NCBI GenBank assembly: GCA_022457155.1
Contig: JAJGOT010000133.1
Location: 475,001-539,000, forward strand
Reading direction: 5' to 3'
Length of the DNA: 64,000 nt
Origin: Cladopsammia gracilis
Lineage: Eukaryota; Cnidaria; Anthozoa; Scleractinia; Dendrophylliidae
This document shows, piece after piece, positions 45,807-56,204 of the stretch. How positions within the stretch are numbered: position 1 is the first letter of the stretch; each line of letters starts with the position of its first letter. A program made the position numbers and the translations under genes. The notes beneath the pieces were generated by a model that worked only from the letters and a program-made list of their open reading frames with translations, was not told where the DNA came from and did no database searches.

Positions 45807-45836
45807 CGACGAAGGGCTAGCGCTCGAAACGTCAGC
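45807..45836 (+). ncRNA. Hammerhead-like motif, second of an inverted pair
   Basis: Same motif on the plus strand, 7 bp from its partner. The two together form a long palindrome. Confidence 0.35.
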
Positions 45837-47278
45837 TTTCTCGAATCTTTTTACGGTGGCTAATTTACCTTATCGACTCAGTCGATAAAACCAAATTCTT
45901 GTAATTACTCTTGTGGTTTGTTGCAGTTACGTCTCGAATCTGATTGGTCGCAGAACAATAAACATTCCAGAAATAATTTTAGGCGTTCACGGTTTAATGG
46001 GTTCACTGTAATGCAAAATAGCCGCTGCGTGAAAAGGTCAGACAAAAAATTATAAACCTACTATGTGAGACATAAAAATTCGCTATTTTACATTAACCTT
46101 TATTGGGTATTTTAATTTTTGATAATTTGTTACCCGCGACTTTTACCCGCACCCGCACCTATTACCCGCACCCGCACCTATTACCCGCACCCGCGACTTT
46201 GAGTCGCGACTCGCGACTTTGAGTCGCGACTCGCGACCCGCGACAAAAAGTTACACTCATCTCAGACGTCCTTGGACAAGGGATTTTTTTCGGCCCGCTT
46301 CACGGGCCGTTGGTTTCAGTCTGCGGTTAAAAAAATGTCGTCACGTGATGACATTTTTTTGGCTCTGCGGTTTCAAAAATGTTGATCACGTGACGCCATT
46401 CGGTTACTCGCGCCAAAAAGAAAACCGGCAAAGTGATCAAAGATGTTGGGGAGTAAAACCGGCCGAAGCTATCATCCAGGGAAAGCTTTGTCCAGTGACA
46501 TAAGAAGCGGAATAATAGATACGATAGTACAGGCCGGTGGCGACTTTACTACAGGTAAAAACGAAAAACTACGCCGTAAAAAACCTTAAATTGTACAACG
46601 GACATGTTGGCGCGAAAATGAATTCACGGCTGTGGGAAGTCGAAATAAAGCATCACGTGATCAACAATTTTGAAACCGCAGAGCCAAAAAAATGTCATCA
46701 CGTGACGACATTTTTTTAACCGCAGACTGAAACCAACGGCCCGTGAAGCGAGCCGAAAAAAATCCCTTGTCCAAGGACGTCTGAGATCGATAGTATCACG
46801 CAAGCTTGAGCGAAATTTTCGCGCCTTTTTTGTCCAATCATGTGAACAGTATTTTTCTCTTTTCTTTTCTTCTCTTTTTTTTCTTTCTTTTCCCTTTTCT
46901 AACTTATAGTTCACGCACTTTTTCGCCAAAAAACACCAAATTGCAGGCAGCGGTCATTTTTACTTTTCTTAAAAATGCGAAATTTACCGCCATCGCTGGT
47001 TATACGTCATGTAGACATAACGCATATCGATAACTTTTTTACCATATTTGGGCAGTGTATCAATGTGTTGAATTATAATCCCGGTTGTACAATAAAATAT
47101 AAAATATCAGCAAGACCACAGCGACAAACCGTTGAGTGGTGCCGGATCTCCCAGTTGTAGACCTGGATCAGTACAATAATTACTTGTAGAAAATCAGGAA
47201 ACGGCAAACTGATCCTTACGGCAAGGCGATGAAGGAGTAAATAAAAGAATAAAACAAAATTTATATTTAAACGAATTT

Positions 47279-47318
47279 GCCCAATATTTCGGTTTGAAAA
47301 CAAACCTTCTTCAGGGGC
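47279..47318 (-). ncRNA. Hammerhead-like core (minus PLE copy)
   Basis: Mirror of 48171-48210: GCCC, CTGAAGAA, perfect stem ggtttg/caaacc with loop tttt, GAAA, TATT, GGGC. Confidence 0.5.
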
Positions 47319-47433
47319 TAACAGAAAAATGAAAAATGTAGTTAAAACTAAAAGTTCGTTACAAATAAGAGTTTGAAATTATGAAAATAAAAACAATAGA
47401 TTATTATTGGTGCAGGAGACTAGGTGTCGTATG

Positions 47434-47698
47434 TCAATGAGTTTCGTCACGTCTATTTATTCCTAGAGGAGATAACGTTTTCCCTTTGTGTATCAAATGA
47501 GCCTCTCTCGCCTTTCTCACTGCGTCACGATTGCTGCGTATGAGTTCAAGTGGGATTAGAAGAACATCATTGATTGAATGTCCAGCTTGATTGAAATGTA
47601 GGGAGACAGGAGTGGGATCGTTGAGTTGATGATGGTTTATGATGGAACGGCGGTGTTCTCCAAATCGTTCATTAAGTTGCCGTTTGGTCTCTCCGAAA
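47434..47698 (-). pseudogene. PLE GIY-YIG endonuclease fragment (minus copy)
   Basis: Identical at protein level to the C-terminal part of the plus copy, starting at GETKRQLNERF; the LIYLIE half is lost at the poly-A junction. Identity of the two copies points to one recent event. Confidence 0.8.
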
Positions 47699-47717
47699 AA
47701 AAAAAAAAAAAAAAAAA

Positions 47718-48055
47718 TCACCGACAACTTATCCTGCAAATCCAAAAATCTTATTTACTTGATTGAATGTAAGAAATGTAAATGCCAATACATCGGAGAG
47801 ACCAAACGGCAACTTAATGAACGATTTGGAGAACACCGCCGTTCCATCATAAACCATCATCAACTCAACGATCCCACTCCTGTCTCCCTACATTTCAATC
47901 AAGCTGGACATTCAATCAATGATGTTCTTCTAATCCCACTTGAACTCATACGCAGCAATCGTGACGCAGTGAGAAAGGCGAGAGAGGCTCATTTGATACA
48001 CAAAGGGAAAACGTTATCTCCTCTAGGAATAAATAGACGTGACGAAACTCATTGA
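47718..48055 (+). pseudogene. PLE GIY-YIG endonuclease fragment (plus copy)
   Basis: Reads LIYLIECKKCKCQYIGETKR with the GIY-YIG signature (LIYLIE…QYIG), then EHRRSI, a long basic stretch and GKTLSPLGINRRDETH, stop. RT is absent. The N-terminal lysine run in the open frame comes from the poly-A junction and is not protein. Confidence 0.8.
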
Positions 48056-48170
48056 CATACGACACCTAGTCTCCTGCACCAATAATAATCTATTGTTTTT
48101 ATTTTCATAATTTCAAACTCTTATTTGTAACGAACTTTTAGTTTTAACTACATTTTTCATTTTTCTGTTA

Positions 48171-48210
48171 GCCCCTGAAGAAGGTTTGTTTTCAAACCGA
48201 AATATTGGGC
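48171..48210 (+). ncRNA. Hammerhead-like core (plus PLE copy)
   Basis: GCCC (stem I), CTGAAGAA, perfect 6 bp stem II ggtttg/caaacc with loop tttt, GAAA, TATT, GGGC (stem I partner). It is the cleanest secondary structure of the set. Confidence 0.55.
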
Positions 48211-48308
48211 AAATTCGTTTAAATATAAATTTTGTTTTATTCTTTTATTTACTCCTTCATCGCCTTGCCGTAAGGATCAGTCTGCCGTTTTCTGATTTTG
48301 TACAATAA

Positions 48309-48768
48309 AAGCACGTTTACACCATGTACACGGCAGAAAAATCGGGTACGGACTCGTCAAAGAAGTGGTACGGACCGCATAATTCTAGCCGTTTACACGG
48401 ATAATGTACTACTGCAGGTGGGACAAAAAAGGCCTAAGAACCAAGTTTGGAAGGTTGAATTTATACTTTCTACACTTTTTGGGGGACCGAACGAATTTCC
48501 AGTCCCCAGAGGCACGCGGATTCTTACTGCGCATGTCATCAGTAAAGTTATTATGCAAGCTGACGTAAGGAATGAAGAAACGGGTCCGGACCCGTGTTTT
48601 TTCAGGTTTTGGGGCCATAGACGTCTATGGCCCCAAAACCTGAAAAAACACGGGTCCGGACCAATCCCATAAAACATGGTACGCATAGTTTACATGGGCG
48701 AAAATGTGAGGTCCTTTCTTGACGGGTCCGTACCCATTTTTTCTGTCGTGTAAACGGCCTTTTTTAGT
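48309..48768. mobile_element. MITE with central 80 bp perfect palindrome
   Basis: Outer ends share gtttacac, acggcagaaaaa and gggtacggac-cgtcaa words in inverted order. The core 48583-48662 is a perfect palindrome of two 40 bp arms centred on agacgtct, containing ggtccggacccgtg. It is non-coding. Confidence 0.7.
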
Positions 48769-50621
48769 TATTTCGTATTTATATAACGTGATATAAAATT
48801 TGCTGACAAGATCCACCAGGATCTGTACGGGGCAAAAATTTAAAAATTTATTCCCACTGTTCTTAAACACAATTTAGGTCTTAGGACCATTCTGAGATGA
48901 ATAACAGTGTCAACAAGATATGACAAATGACTAATACTGGTAGTTTCTTGGTGTTGCGGATGGTGTGATCACCAAATAACGTCAAACAAAAGATTCAAAA
49001 GACACTGAACAATACCCACACTAAAACACAAAAGCTAACCAACAATGGCTTCCGCAACACCAAGAAACACCCCAATACTGGCTAGAACATTTTTTTACGA
49101 TTAACATTTTTTACGCCTAACGGTTAAAATGTTTAAATTTTTACGCCTAACGATTAAATTTTTAGGGCGTTTTTACCCATTGAGACCCTCTTAGGCGAGG
49201 GGAGGGTCAGAAGGCCTATGCAGAATCTTATAATTAGGGCATTTCGTATTTAGGAGCCTTTAATGATATGGTTACAGCTTTCGGTTCACAGCACAGTGTA
49301 CACTTAATTGTTCAAGCGCAGTAGACACACAAATTAGTCATTTCTATCGACAAATAAATGTCCTCTTGATATGAATCATAGCGAGGAACTCCATTGCAGG
49401 TGTCCTTCTCGTTCCTTGAATTTTGAGGCCCGGTATCTCGAAAACAAAGTTTGTGTTTTTGAAATCAAAAGTCTCATAAAAGGTGACGTAATACTGGCAA
49501 CAAATCTTTAATCTTGCAGCTTGTCGTATAGACTTATCTACCCACAAGTCGAGCGAGCGAGCGCGTAGGCCTTCTCCCAGACCGGAACCGGAAACAAGTG
49601 ACTGCGACTTTGAGAAAGTCTACCTGCCATGCAACTTGTTGCGCCACAATGCTTTGCAGGCGGCTGCCCTGATGTTGCGCGTATCACTACCTACGCGCGC
49701 AACCAATTTTTATGTTGCAAAAGGAAGACGTCGCTTCTACTTTTTTGCAAAATGAAACTTTTGTTGCATGCGTAGGTGGTAATTAAAATACGCCAACATC
49801 ACGGCTGGTTAGCTCTACAAGTTGCACTGTTTTGTTACTTCTTCTAAAGGCAAAAGACAGGATCAGGTTTATTTATTTCTTTTCATTTCTTTTCCAAAAC
49901 GCCATGGGCTGTCCCTTTGGCAAAATTTGTGGACAACGAGGGCAGATGCAACGTGACAATTTTTGCGAAGATCGCCGGCTAAAATGCGTTTTAGAAAGAC
50001 CAAAAGGATCAATTTAGATATCCAACAAAGGAGAAACCTGGGGATGTGCCTTACTGGTCCTCACTGAGTTATCGCGCGCTCGCTGCGTCATAAGTCTTAT
50101 TGTGATGTCAAACATTCACTTTGCTTTTCTCGCAGAACAGGCCAGTTGTACATGTGTGTTTCGCGCGAAGAAAAACAAAGTTTCGCTGCGAGAGAGAAAG
50201 TGACAATTTTGATTACTGCATGGCAGTTTTCTTTTTGTTATGAGACTTTACGCTTATAAGGCTCAAAGACGAGGTAAGACATTTTTATTGTTCTTTTTTA
50301 GAAATATCTTTTTTCTTTACGATTGAACAAAAAGATAGAAACAAGTTCTCCTGTGGTACACGAATAAAAAGAAAGTGGTTTCTTTTCATTATCGAAATTT
50401 TAACCTTCTCCGTAATAAATCTTGTCATTTTTACCATTTGAAATCGAAGTTGAAAGAAAGATCGTGATCCTATATAACCGGCGAGAATATATTATTATAT
50501 CAATGGCACTTTTTACAAACTTTGTTTACTTTTCTGAAGACCAAACAAGTTTTCCGTTGCCATGGTAGTCTCCCTGAGTTTTTCGCGCGTGCGTACACGT
50601 GTGCTTTAGCGGTTATTTAAC
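48769..50621. other. Intergenic with weak repeats
   Basis: No gene recognised. Contains a duplicated ttttacgcctaacg(g/a)ttaaa near 49110-49160, and an imperfect inverted repeat at about 49628-49830 (mirrored gatgttg, taccta and caacttgt words), probably a decayed MITE. Confidence 0.4.
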
Positions 50622-51693
50622 GGTGGTGACGAGAATGGATACTCCAAAATCAGGTTGGACACCTTATTGAGACTTATATAACGGAGTAACTGGTTAGCTT
50701 TCAGTTGAGGTTAAGGGCAGCAGTTTATATAGTTAGGGTTACAGTGTACCTTCAGATCGAAAATTTATTGAAAATTTTTTTTTGGCGTTAAAATAAAATT
50801 TACAGAATGAACTTTCATCCAAAAAAAAAAGTATCGAAAAATAGTGAAAATTGACGGAGAAATGACAGTATAACTTTTGTGGGCGGAGTTTGTTTATTAA
50901 GCGATATGTTTTTTTAAGCGCCGTTTTCTCAAAGTTAATTTTTCGCTTGTTGGGGACACTTTAAAGAGCTACAACTCAAAGGGAATTTGTTCGATTTTCC
51001 TTAAATTTGGACAGAAGCTAGGCTAACATATAATCAACAAAAACGTGTCGGCGAATTTCTTAATTCCGAAAACTTTTTTGTCAAGAGGCATCTCCGTGCG
51101 ATCATTCCAATTTTTTCTCTCCCCTTTTCGAAAATATTCCGTAACTTTTCACTGCAATTGAATATGGAAAATCGCCGACACGTTTTTTTAGCGCTTCGTG
51201 TCCGGAAACCCGAGAACAAATCAAATTAGCAAAATATAATAATCGCTTTGAGTTATAGCGTTTTAAAGCTGATTCGGACGTTCGAATTTAGACGTCGTGA
51301 AAAATTCGATAATTCATTTTATTACCAAATAGTTTCCATATTTAGATAGCGAGCTCTATAAGCTTTAATTTGATATCTGGGTTTAGGTATATTAAGTGTA
51401 ATCTTAAGACGCTAGAGCTGTTATACTGGAGACACCCCCGAAGGTACACTGTAACCTTAAATTTAGAACTAAGCAACCCGAGAAGATAGGTGGTACAGTG
51501 GTACGGTAGGCTATGTAAGCCTAAGCCTAGCTGAGGTCACAGGTTCAATCCTGAGTGGGGATTTTAGATTTTTTTTTTACACTTAAAAATTTATTGAAAA
51601 TAAATTCTAAGTGTCGACATTAAGTTATATAATTCTCAATAAGTGTCCGAGGTGATCCAACCTGATTTTGGAGTATCCATTCTTGTCACGACC
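50622..51693. mobile_element. 1.07 kb TIR element with 10 bp target duplication
   Basis: The left end ggtggtgacgagaatggata continues with ctccaaaatcaggttgga; the right end is its reverse complement with few changes (about 60-70 bp TIRs). Flanks gttatttaac at 50612-50621 and 51694-51703 are identical, consistent with a Mutator-type (9-11 bp) duplication. A second inverted pair lies inside (ggttacagtgtacctt at 50739, complement at 51440). Confidence 0.75.
51486..51578 (+). ncRNA. tRNA-like Pol III unit inside the TIR element
   Basis: A-box-like taggtggtacagtggtac, B-box ggttcaatcc (51542-51551) and, after agtggggattttaga, a run of 10 T (51569-51578) that would end Pol III transcription. I cannot fold it into a clean cloverleaf, so it is more likely a SINE-type promoter than a functional tRNA. 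Confidence 0.4.
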
Positions 51694-51707
51694 GTTATTT
51701 AACTAAC

Positions 51708-52352
51708 TAATAGCCCATTTCGAAAAATACCATAATAATCTTTTATGTGCAGGCTCAGCCTCACCGGGGTGTTATTATTCAAGTCTCCTTTGTTAGAATT
51801 TCACAATGGAATGGAGGGATCAGGCTAGGACGTCTACCGCGGTTAAACGTCCGAAGCGTTTTTCGTTTTATTTAGTGGTATTTTATTTAATATTAAATGG
51901 AAATATGGGCAAGGATGTATTAAAAAAATTAGTTGGCGTTACTATCCTGTAGTTTTTCTCAAAATGATGAACTTTTTTTCTGTTGAAAACTGATCAAAAC
52001 TATTTGCGCCTGATCAAAATTATGTTGGCAAATGGCGCCGACATTTCTGAAGTTCACAGTTTTTAAACGCTTAGAACGTTTTTGGTAAACTTTCAAAACG
52101 TTTGGTAAATTGACAGTGTATTGGCAATGTATTAAACTTTAAACAGTGAAAATGACAGCCTTAACTTTTAAGTACTTTGCTTAACTTTTGCAAATTTCTC
52201 TCGTTTGACCGCGGTTAAGCTAGGACGTAGCATTGTGTGTTCGTATACAAATGTGCACCGTTTGCAAATTGCCAAGAAATCGGGCTTACATCAAGCACCA
52301 CCCAAACCTGCGCTTTAAAGAGTATTATGGCATTTTTCGAAGTGGCCTATAG
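51708..52352 (+). mobile_element. Non-autonomous TIR element, copy 2, interrupted by a Mutator-type MITE
   Basis: Ends ctaatagcccatttcgaaaa and the complement of ttttcgaagtggcctatag. The body matches 28690-29336 in opposite orientation. It begins 5 bp after the target duplication of the preceding element, so the two sit back to back. Confidence 0.7.
51833..52218. mobile_element. 386 bp MITE with 9 bp target duplication, confirmed by an empty site
   Basis: Ends tctaccgcggttaaacg and the complement of cgtttgaccgcggttaa. Flanking direct repeats gctaggacg at 51824-51832 and 52219-52227. The related copy near 29199 has this 9-mer once and no insert, which establishes both the insertion and its boundaries. 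Confidence 0.85.
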
Positions 52353-52714
52353 TTGAACTCATTTTGCGTAACTAACAGTGGAAATAACATTTTCCGTTTT
52401 TTTTTTTTGAAAAAGCGTTGTTGCACATTACGGCGTAAGTTAGATACCTATAAACCTTAATGCATAACAAGACATTCAGAAAATCTTTTTTATCGTATTT
52501 CTTAACATTACGCCATGGCAATGTTATTCGTAATTTTCTTTCGGAATTCGAGCTCGTTTTATTGCTTGTTTCAACGCCGTTCTCCATTTGACGCCACCAA
52601 CTACAAGCTCACCTCCCACCCGACCTCCAAGGAACTTATTTGACTAACACGCACTCGGTTTGGGGAACATATTTCCGGGCATCGTTCGGTTTTTCGCGTC
52701 CGATGTAGTCGCAT

Positions 52715-53064
52715 TGCAGTGGCGGATCCAGGGGGAGGGTCGGGGGGTCCGGACCCCCCGCTATCAGACCTGTGTCTCCCATGTGGTTCATAAAAATAAT
52801 AGAATAAAATTGTTTTGGGTTGGTGTTGGGTACTCCCATATAAAAATGGCGGGGGTGCTCGTCGTATCTTTTAGGGTTGAAAATTTCTAGATTGGCACCG
52901 CTTTGAGTAATAAAATCTAAAATGACCAGTGTTAGAATTATCGCGGTACCTTTTAGAGTATTGAGCCGCAAAAATATGACAGAATACGACGTGTTGTTTT
53001 AGAATTGGTACCTCTTAGGGGTCGACCAGTTGACTTTTAAGAGGGGGGGGGGGGGGGGGGGGGG
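52715..53064. repeat. Repeat-end-like GC block and poly-G tract
   Basis: agtggcggatccaggggga then a ggggggtccggacccccc palindrome (52742-52759) looks like the terminus of a repeat family. A poly-G run of 22 lies at 53043-53064. The minus-strand frame 52971-52636 crosses this and is not convincing as a gene. Confidence 0.45.
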
Positions 53065-53719
53065 CGTTGGGTGGTTGGATGATTAGGTTTGGGTAAGAAT
53101 TTTTTTTCCCAAACCTCTGGTGGTGGAATTTTTTCCTGACTTGCAAGGGTGTCGAATTCTTTTTCCAGCGTTATACGCCATGCAAGACTTTTTTTTTGGA
53201 AATACAATTTTTTTTCTTCAAAATCAAGATGTGTGAACATAAGTTTAACATAACTGCTCGCCTATAGCTATAGGAAAACCACATTTAACACTTAAATGTT
53301 GGACTGCTCTGCGTAAAGTGCCCTGGAAATTAACATTATTAGAATTTTTGTTCTTTGGTGGCTTTTGATACCAAGATTATAAATGTACCAATACTGACCT
53401 TTAATTAAACTTTCTCCATTTTCTATCAGTCTCACTTTAGGTTAACTTTTTGACATCTGGCATAAATGTACACTGTAGGGAGAACCCACCCCCCTTGCTG
53501 TATATTCAGATGGTTATTTCCCTGAGAGATTGGTGTATAAATTTAAGATCAAAACCACGCCGTATCATTTTTTCTTGAAATAGGTTACAAAGTAGTGACA
53601 GGCCTGCACGACTTCCGCTGTTCGCCAATGTGATGTTCTCGCCTTTAGAGTTTCGCTATAACGAGTATGTCTTTAAGCGATTTACCCCTTTTATGGGAGA
53701 TAATGGGAGGCTCTTTACA

Positions 53720-53994
53720 TACAGTACTTACCCGCTTATAAGAACCCATTTTTTCAAATTTAGCCCAAACGGGTTCTTATGTAAATGGTGCTTAGTGGAA
53801 TTTTAGGCTACGCAGGTTCTTAAATAGGTTCTTATTTAATGAGAAATATATTATACACCTGTGAATGGTAGAAAGGTGGCATGTATATTTATTTAATTTA
53901 ATGCCAAAACAGGCCTGGCCTTTAGACAGTATGTGACCATGACCCATTTTAGTAGATATTTTAATTCTCAGTATCAGGCTAAAAGTTGATTTAA

Positions 53995-54056
<62 letters not shown>

Positions 54057-54621
54057 AATGCAATATATACATATATGTGGATATAATGTTTTCTAAACAC
54101 TATAAGGTATAACTGAAACATTTTTTTAACTACTTTCTATGTCCTTTATGTACAATCTGCATGATATAAAATCGAGAACTATGGTACCCTACTGTAAACC
54201 CTAATTCAAGATCAAGAACTCAATTTGAATGTGGATATAATGTTTTTTCTTCTAAACACTATAAGTTATAACTGAAACATTTTTTTTAACAGAACTTTGA
54301 ACTCATCAAAGAGACACATCAATTGTAGTTTTAATTCATCACTGAAGACAGGGCTTATCCCTTATGTAATGAAAATTTACAAGGTTTTCAAACATTATTT
54401 ATACCAAAATTTAGAAGTGTATACATGTTCAAGTTCACTACTTTTGAGTCATGTTTTTTTTCATGAAGATTTTTTTAGGTTAATTTCTATAAAAACCTTT
54501 CTATAAGAACCTGTTTCAAATTTTAGGCTAAATAGGTTCTTATGTAAATGGGGTCTAAATTGATATGTTTAGGCTAACAGGTTCTTAAATTACAGGTTCT
54601 TATAAGTGGGTAAGTACTGTA
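53720..54621. mobile_element. 902 bp Tc1/mariner-like MITE
   Basis: TA-flanked ends cagtacttacccgcttataa and its complement (…ataagtgggtaagtactg). The subterminal aggttcttat words recur several times. Contains a (TA)n tract and two copies of ggatataatgttttctaaac (about 54080 and 54234). It inserted into a PLE RT fragment, whose sequence resumes on both sides. Confidence 0.75.
53997..54053 (+). repeat. (TA)n microsatellite
   Basis: About 28 TA units inside the Tc1/mariner-like MITE. Confidence 0.95.
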
Positions 54622-55170
54622 TCTCCCTCAGCAACGGTTGGTTCTGTATTAAATGCCATTTATCCAAAAGGATTTTCTTTAAATTGGACACCGCTGGGTG
54701 ATATTGTGTGACAAAAGGTAGAATTTTCTTGTACCCATTTTCCTTCTGTTGAAGGGCCGACTTTCTCTCTTCGAATTTCATTTCTGACCAGAGTATCTGG
54801 ATACCCTCTCAAATGTAGGCGTGATTTGAATTTTCTTATATTCTCTTCAAACGTTATTTTTGAAGAGTTAGCGCCTTTTATGAAGCCTTTACTGACCCTG
54901 GTGGGTGGCTGGAAGAGAAATGTGTGTACTGAAATGTTTCTGCCGGTTTGTAATGGGTGCGTACGTCAAGGATAGCCGTTTCTTTAAACCTATCACCTTT
55001 GTAGACGCACGTATCCAAGAAAATAGTTTTTTTTCTCTGAGATTTCAGCCGTAAATTTAATGGTTTGGTGATATGATCTGTTAGCCAGCAGTTCAAGATG
55101 AACCCATTTATTTCTTTCATGCTGGTGTTCCAGAAAGGGAACACGTTATCGATATATCTTTTGCACACGA

Positions 55171-56159
55171 GTGTTTTTCAGTGTTTTTGTTTCGTTGTGA
55201 CTTAATTCAGGGACCGCGGAGCATATTTTGGATTGGTGGGGTACGCGCGAGCTCAACGAGCGCCGAAGGCGCGAGGTTATCTAGAGCTTCTGAAATCACC
55301 GGAAACGCGTTTATTTCTATCAATCCTAAGAAAATTTTGTCACATTTATTTTATCACCATTCTGTTAGTTTTTTTGCACAAAAACGTACATTTAAAACAT
55401 AATTTTAATATGATACGACGTTCATTCAAAGTGACAAAAGTTCTTTTGCCATTTAAAGTGGATTTCACCAAACAGAAGAAATTATCAAGAAAAAAGATAT
55501 GTCTTTAAGTTTTCGCGTTGGACCTATTTTAGGTTCATGATATACTAGTCCAGTTAGTTGGCTATATGAAAGAGGTCAGCGTCAGTGAAAATGTTCCAAA
55601 GTTACGCTTGCGGTTATCATTTCGACTGACAAATTCGCTAGCCACATCAACAAGTCGCAGAGCGTCAGTTCTTGTCTTGTGCGTATTTAAGATTGCAACA
55701 TTGTTTAATCTCTTGGTTGGGTCATCTTTGCTCGCATTCCGTTTGCAACGCCAATTGCCCATCCACGGATGGAAACGAAACTTCGGTCGCTAACTTCTGA
55801 TCGTCTAAACTTAATTGTAAAAATGCAGCAATCAATGAACAGATATAAAAAAATAACGCGAACCGGCGCTTGGAGACATGTTGAATTTGATCGAAACACT
55901 CTGAGAATAGAGAATTGGAAATGGATGCGATTTCAAAACACGTGATACTATAGAAACATAGGACAACAGAAAATTCGCATAATGCTTAATGGGTACAGTA
56001 GCCATTAAATATTAATCATTATGCGAATTTCCTGTTGTCCCATTTTATCAGTGTCATGATTTAATATCAGTCTTAGTGTCATAATGACTAGTGTCTTAAT
56101 GACTTAGTGTCATGACATGGCGACATTTGGAACATTTAAATAGCTGACGCGCGTTTTCA
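55171..56159. other. Intergenic, no gene recognised
   Basis: Frames at 55181-55402, 55233-55508 and 55566-55793 have no recognised domain. Around 55966-56043 aaattcgcataatgctta and its mirrored tattcattatgcgaattt-like sequence suggest a small decayed MITE. Confidence 0.4.
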
Positions 56160-56174
56160 GTTAACGGCTATTCA

Positions 56175-56204
56175 CTGAGGAAGGGACAGAAGTCCCGAAA
56201 CGTC
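56175..56204 (+). ncRNA. Hammerhead-like core at PLE 5' terminal repeat
   Basis: CTGAGGA (56175-56181), perfect stem gggac/gtccc with loop agaa, then GAAACGTC. It lies about 390 bp before the PLE coding region, as expected if the terminal repeat is present at both PLE ends. Confidence 0.5.

Larger units (their letters stand above)
45651..45901. mobile_element. PLE-terminal foldback fragment inserted in the Mutator-type element, 14 bp duplication
   Basis: 251 bp flanked by the 14 bp direct repeat taattactcttgtg (45637-45650, 45902-45915). The opposite arm of the host element has this sequence once (44420-44433, complement). The insert holds two head-to-head copies of a sequence with cgacgaagggctagcgctcg and aaacgtcagc, i.e. 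hammerhead-like motifs on both strands (45799-45769 and 45807-45836). Confidence 0.7.
44083..46258. mobile_element. 2.2 kb Mutator-type element with about 735 bp TIRs and 9 bp target duplication
   Basis: TIRs 44083-44813 and 45259-46258 (the latter lengthened by a 251 bp insertion plus 14 bp duplication) start gagtgtaactttttgtcgcg. Perfect direct repeats atctcagac flank it (44074-44082, 46259-46267). Near the ends are tandem words gtcgcgactc and gtgcgggtaatag. No transposase; the centre (44814-45258) is non-coding. Frames such as 44526-44759 are mirrored in both arms and are not genes. Confidence 0.85.
43439..46838. mobile_element. Inverted-repeat element disrupted by two further insertions
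   Basis: The left arm is split in three: about 43439-43459 (gcgcgaaagcgcgcgtgat), 44067-44082 (actatcgatctcagac) and 46268 on (gtccttggacaagggatttt). The right arm, intact on 46650-46838, is the reverse complement of these pieces joined. The interior has mirrored aaaaatgtcgtcacg blocks. The outer boundaries are approximate. It shows the ancestral sequence into which the 607 bp and 2.2 kb elements jumped. Confidence 0.6.
47186..48303. mobile_element. Head-to-head pair of 5'-truncated Penelope-like elements
   Basis: Arms 47186-47698 (minus) and about 47790-48303 (plus) are inverted and nearly identical. The junction carries a run of 20 A (47698-47717) and about 70 bp that only the plus copy retains. 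A 9 bp repeat gtacaataa occurs near both ends (47171-47179 and 48300-48308). Both copies have the GIY-YIG end and a 3' hammerhead-like motif. Inverted, 5'-truncated pairs are a known outcome of PLE insertion. Confidence 0.8.
53585..55170 (-). pseudogene. Penelope-like reverse transcriptase C-terminal fragment, split by a MITE
   Basis: Minus strand from about 55170: CKRYIDNVFPFWNTS (the RT catalytic box, YIDN), KKTIFLDTCVYKG, KPAETFQYTHFSSSHPPG, then 54781-54622 KKILPFVTQYHPAVSNLKK. After a Tc1/mariner-like MITE (53720-54621) it continues at 53719 downward with PLSPIKGVNRLKTYS-type sequence in a broken frame. Frameshifts and stops are present, and upstream RT motifs are missing. Confidence 0.75.

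Noticed and set aside
51486..51562. Genuine tRNA gene
   Set aside because: A- and B-box-like words are present, but I could not pair acceptor and anticodon stems convincingly.
52636..52971. 111-codon minus-strand ORF with a hydrophobic N-terminus
   Set aside because: Crosses a repeat-end palindrome; no homology recognised, and no splice or promoter support.
53792..54121. ORF with a long YIYIYI stretch
   Set aside because: Translation of the (TA)n microsatellite in a MITE.
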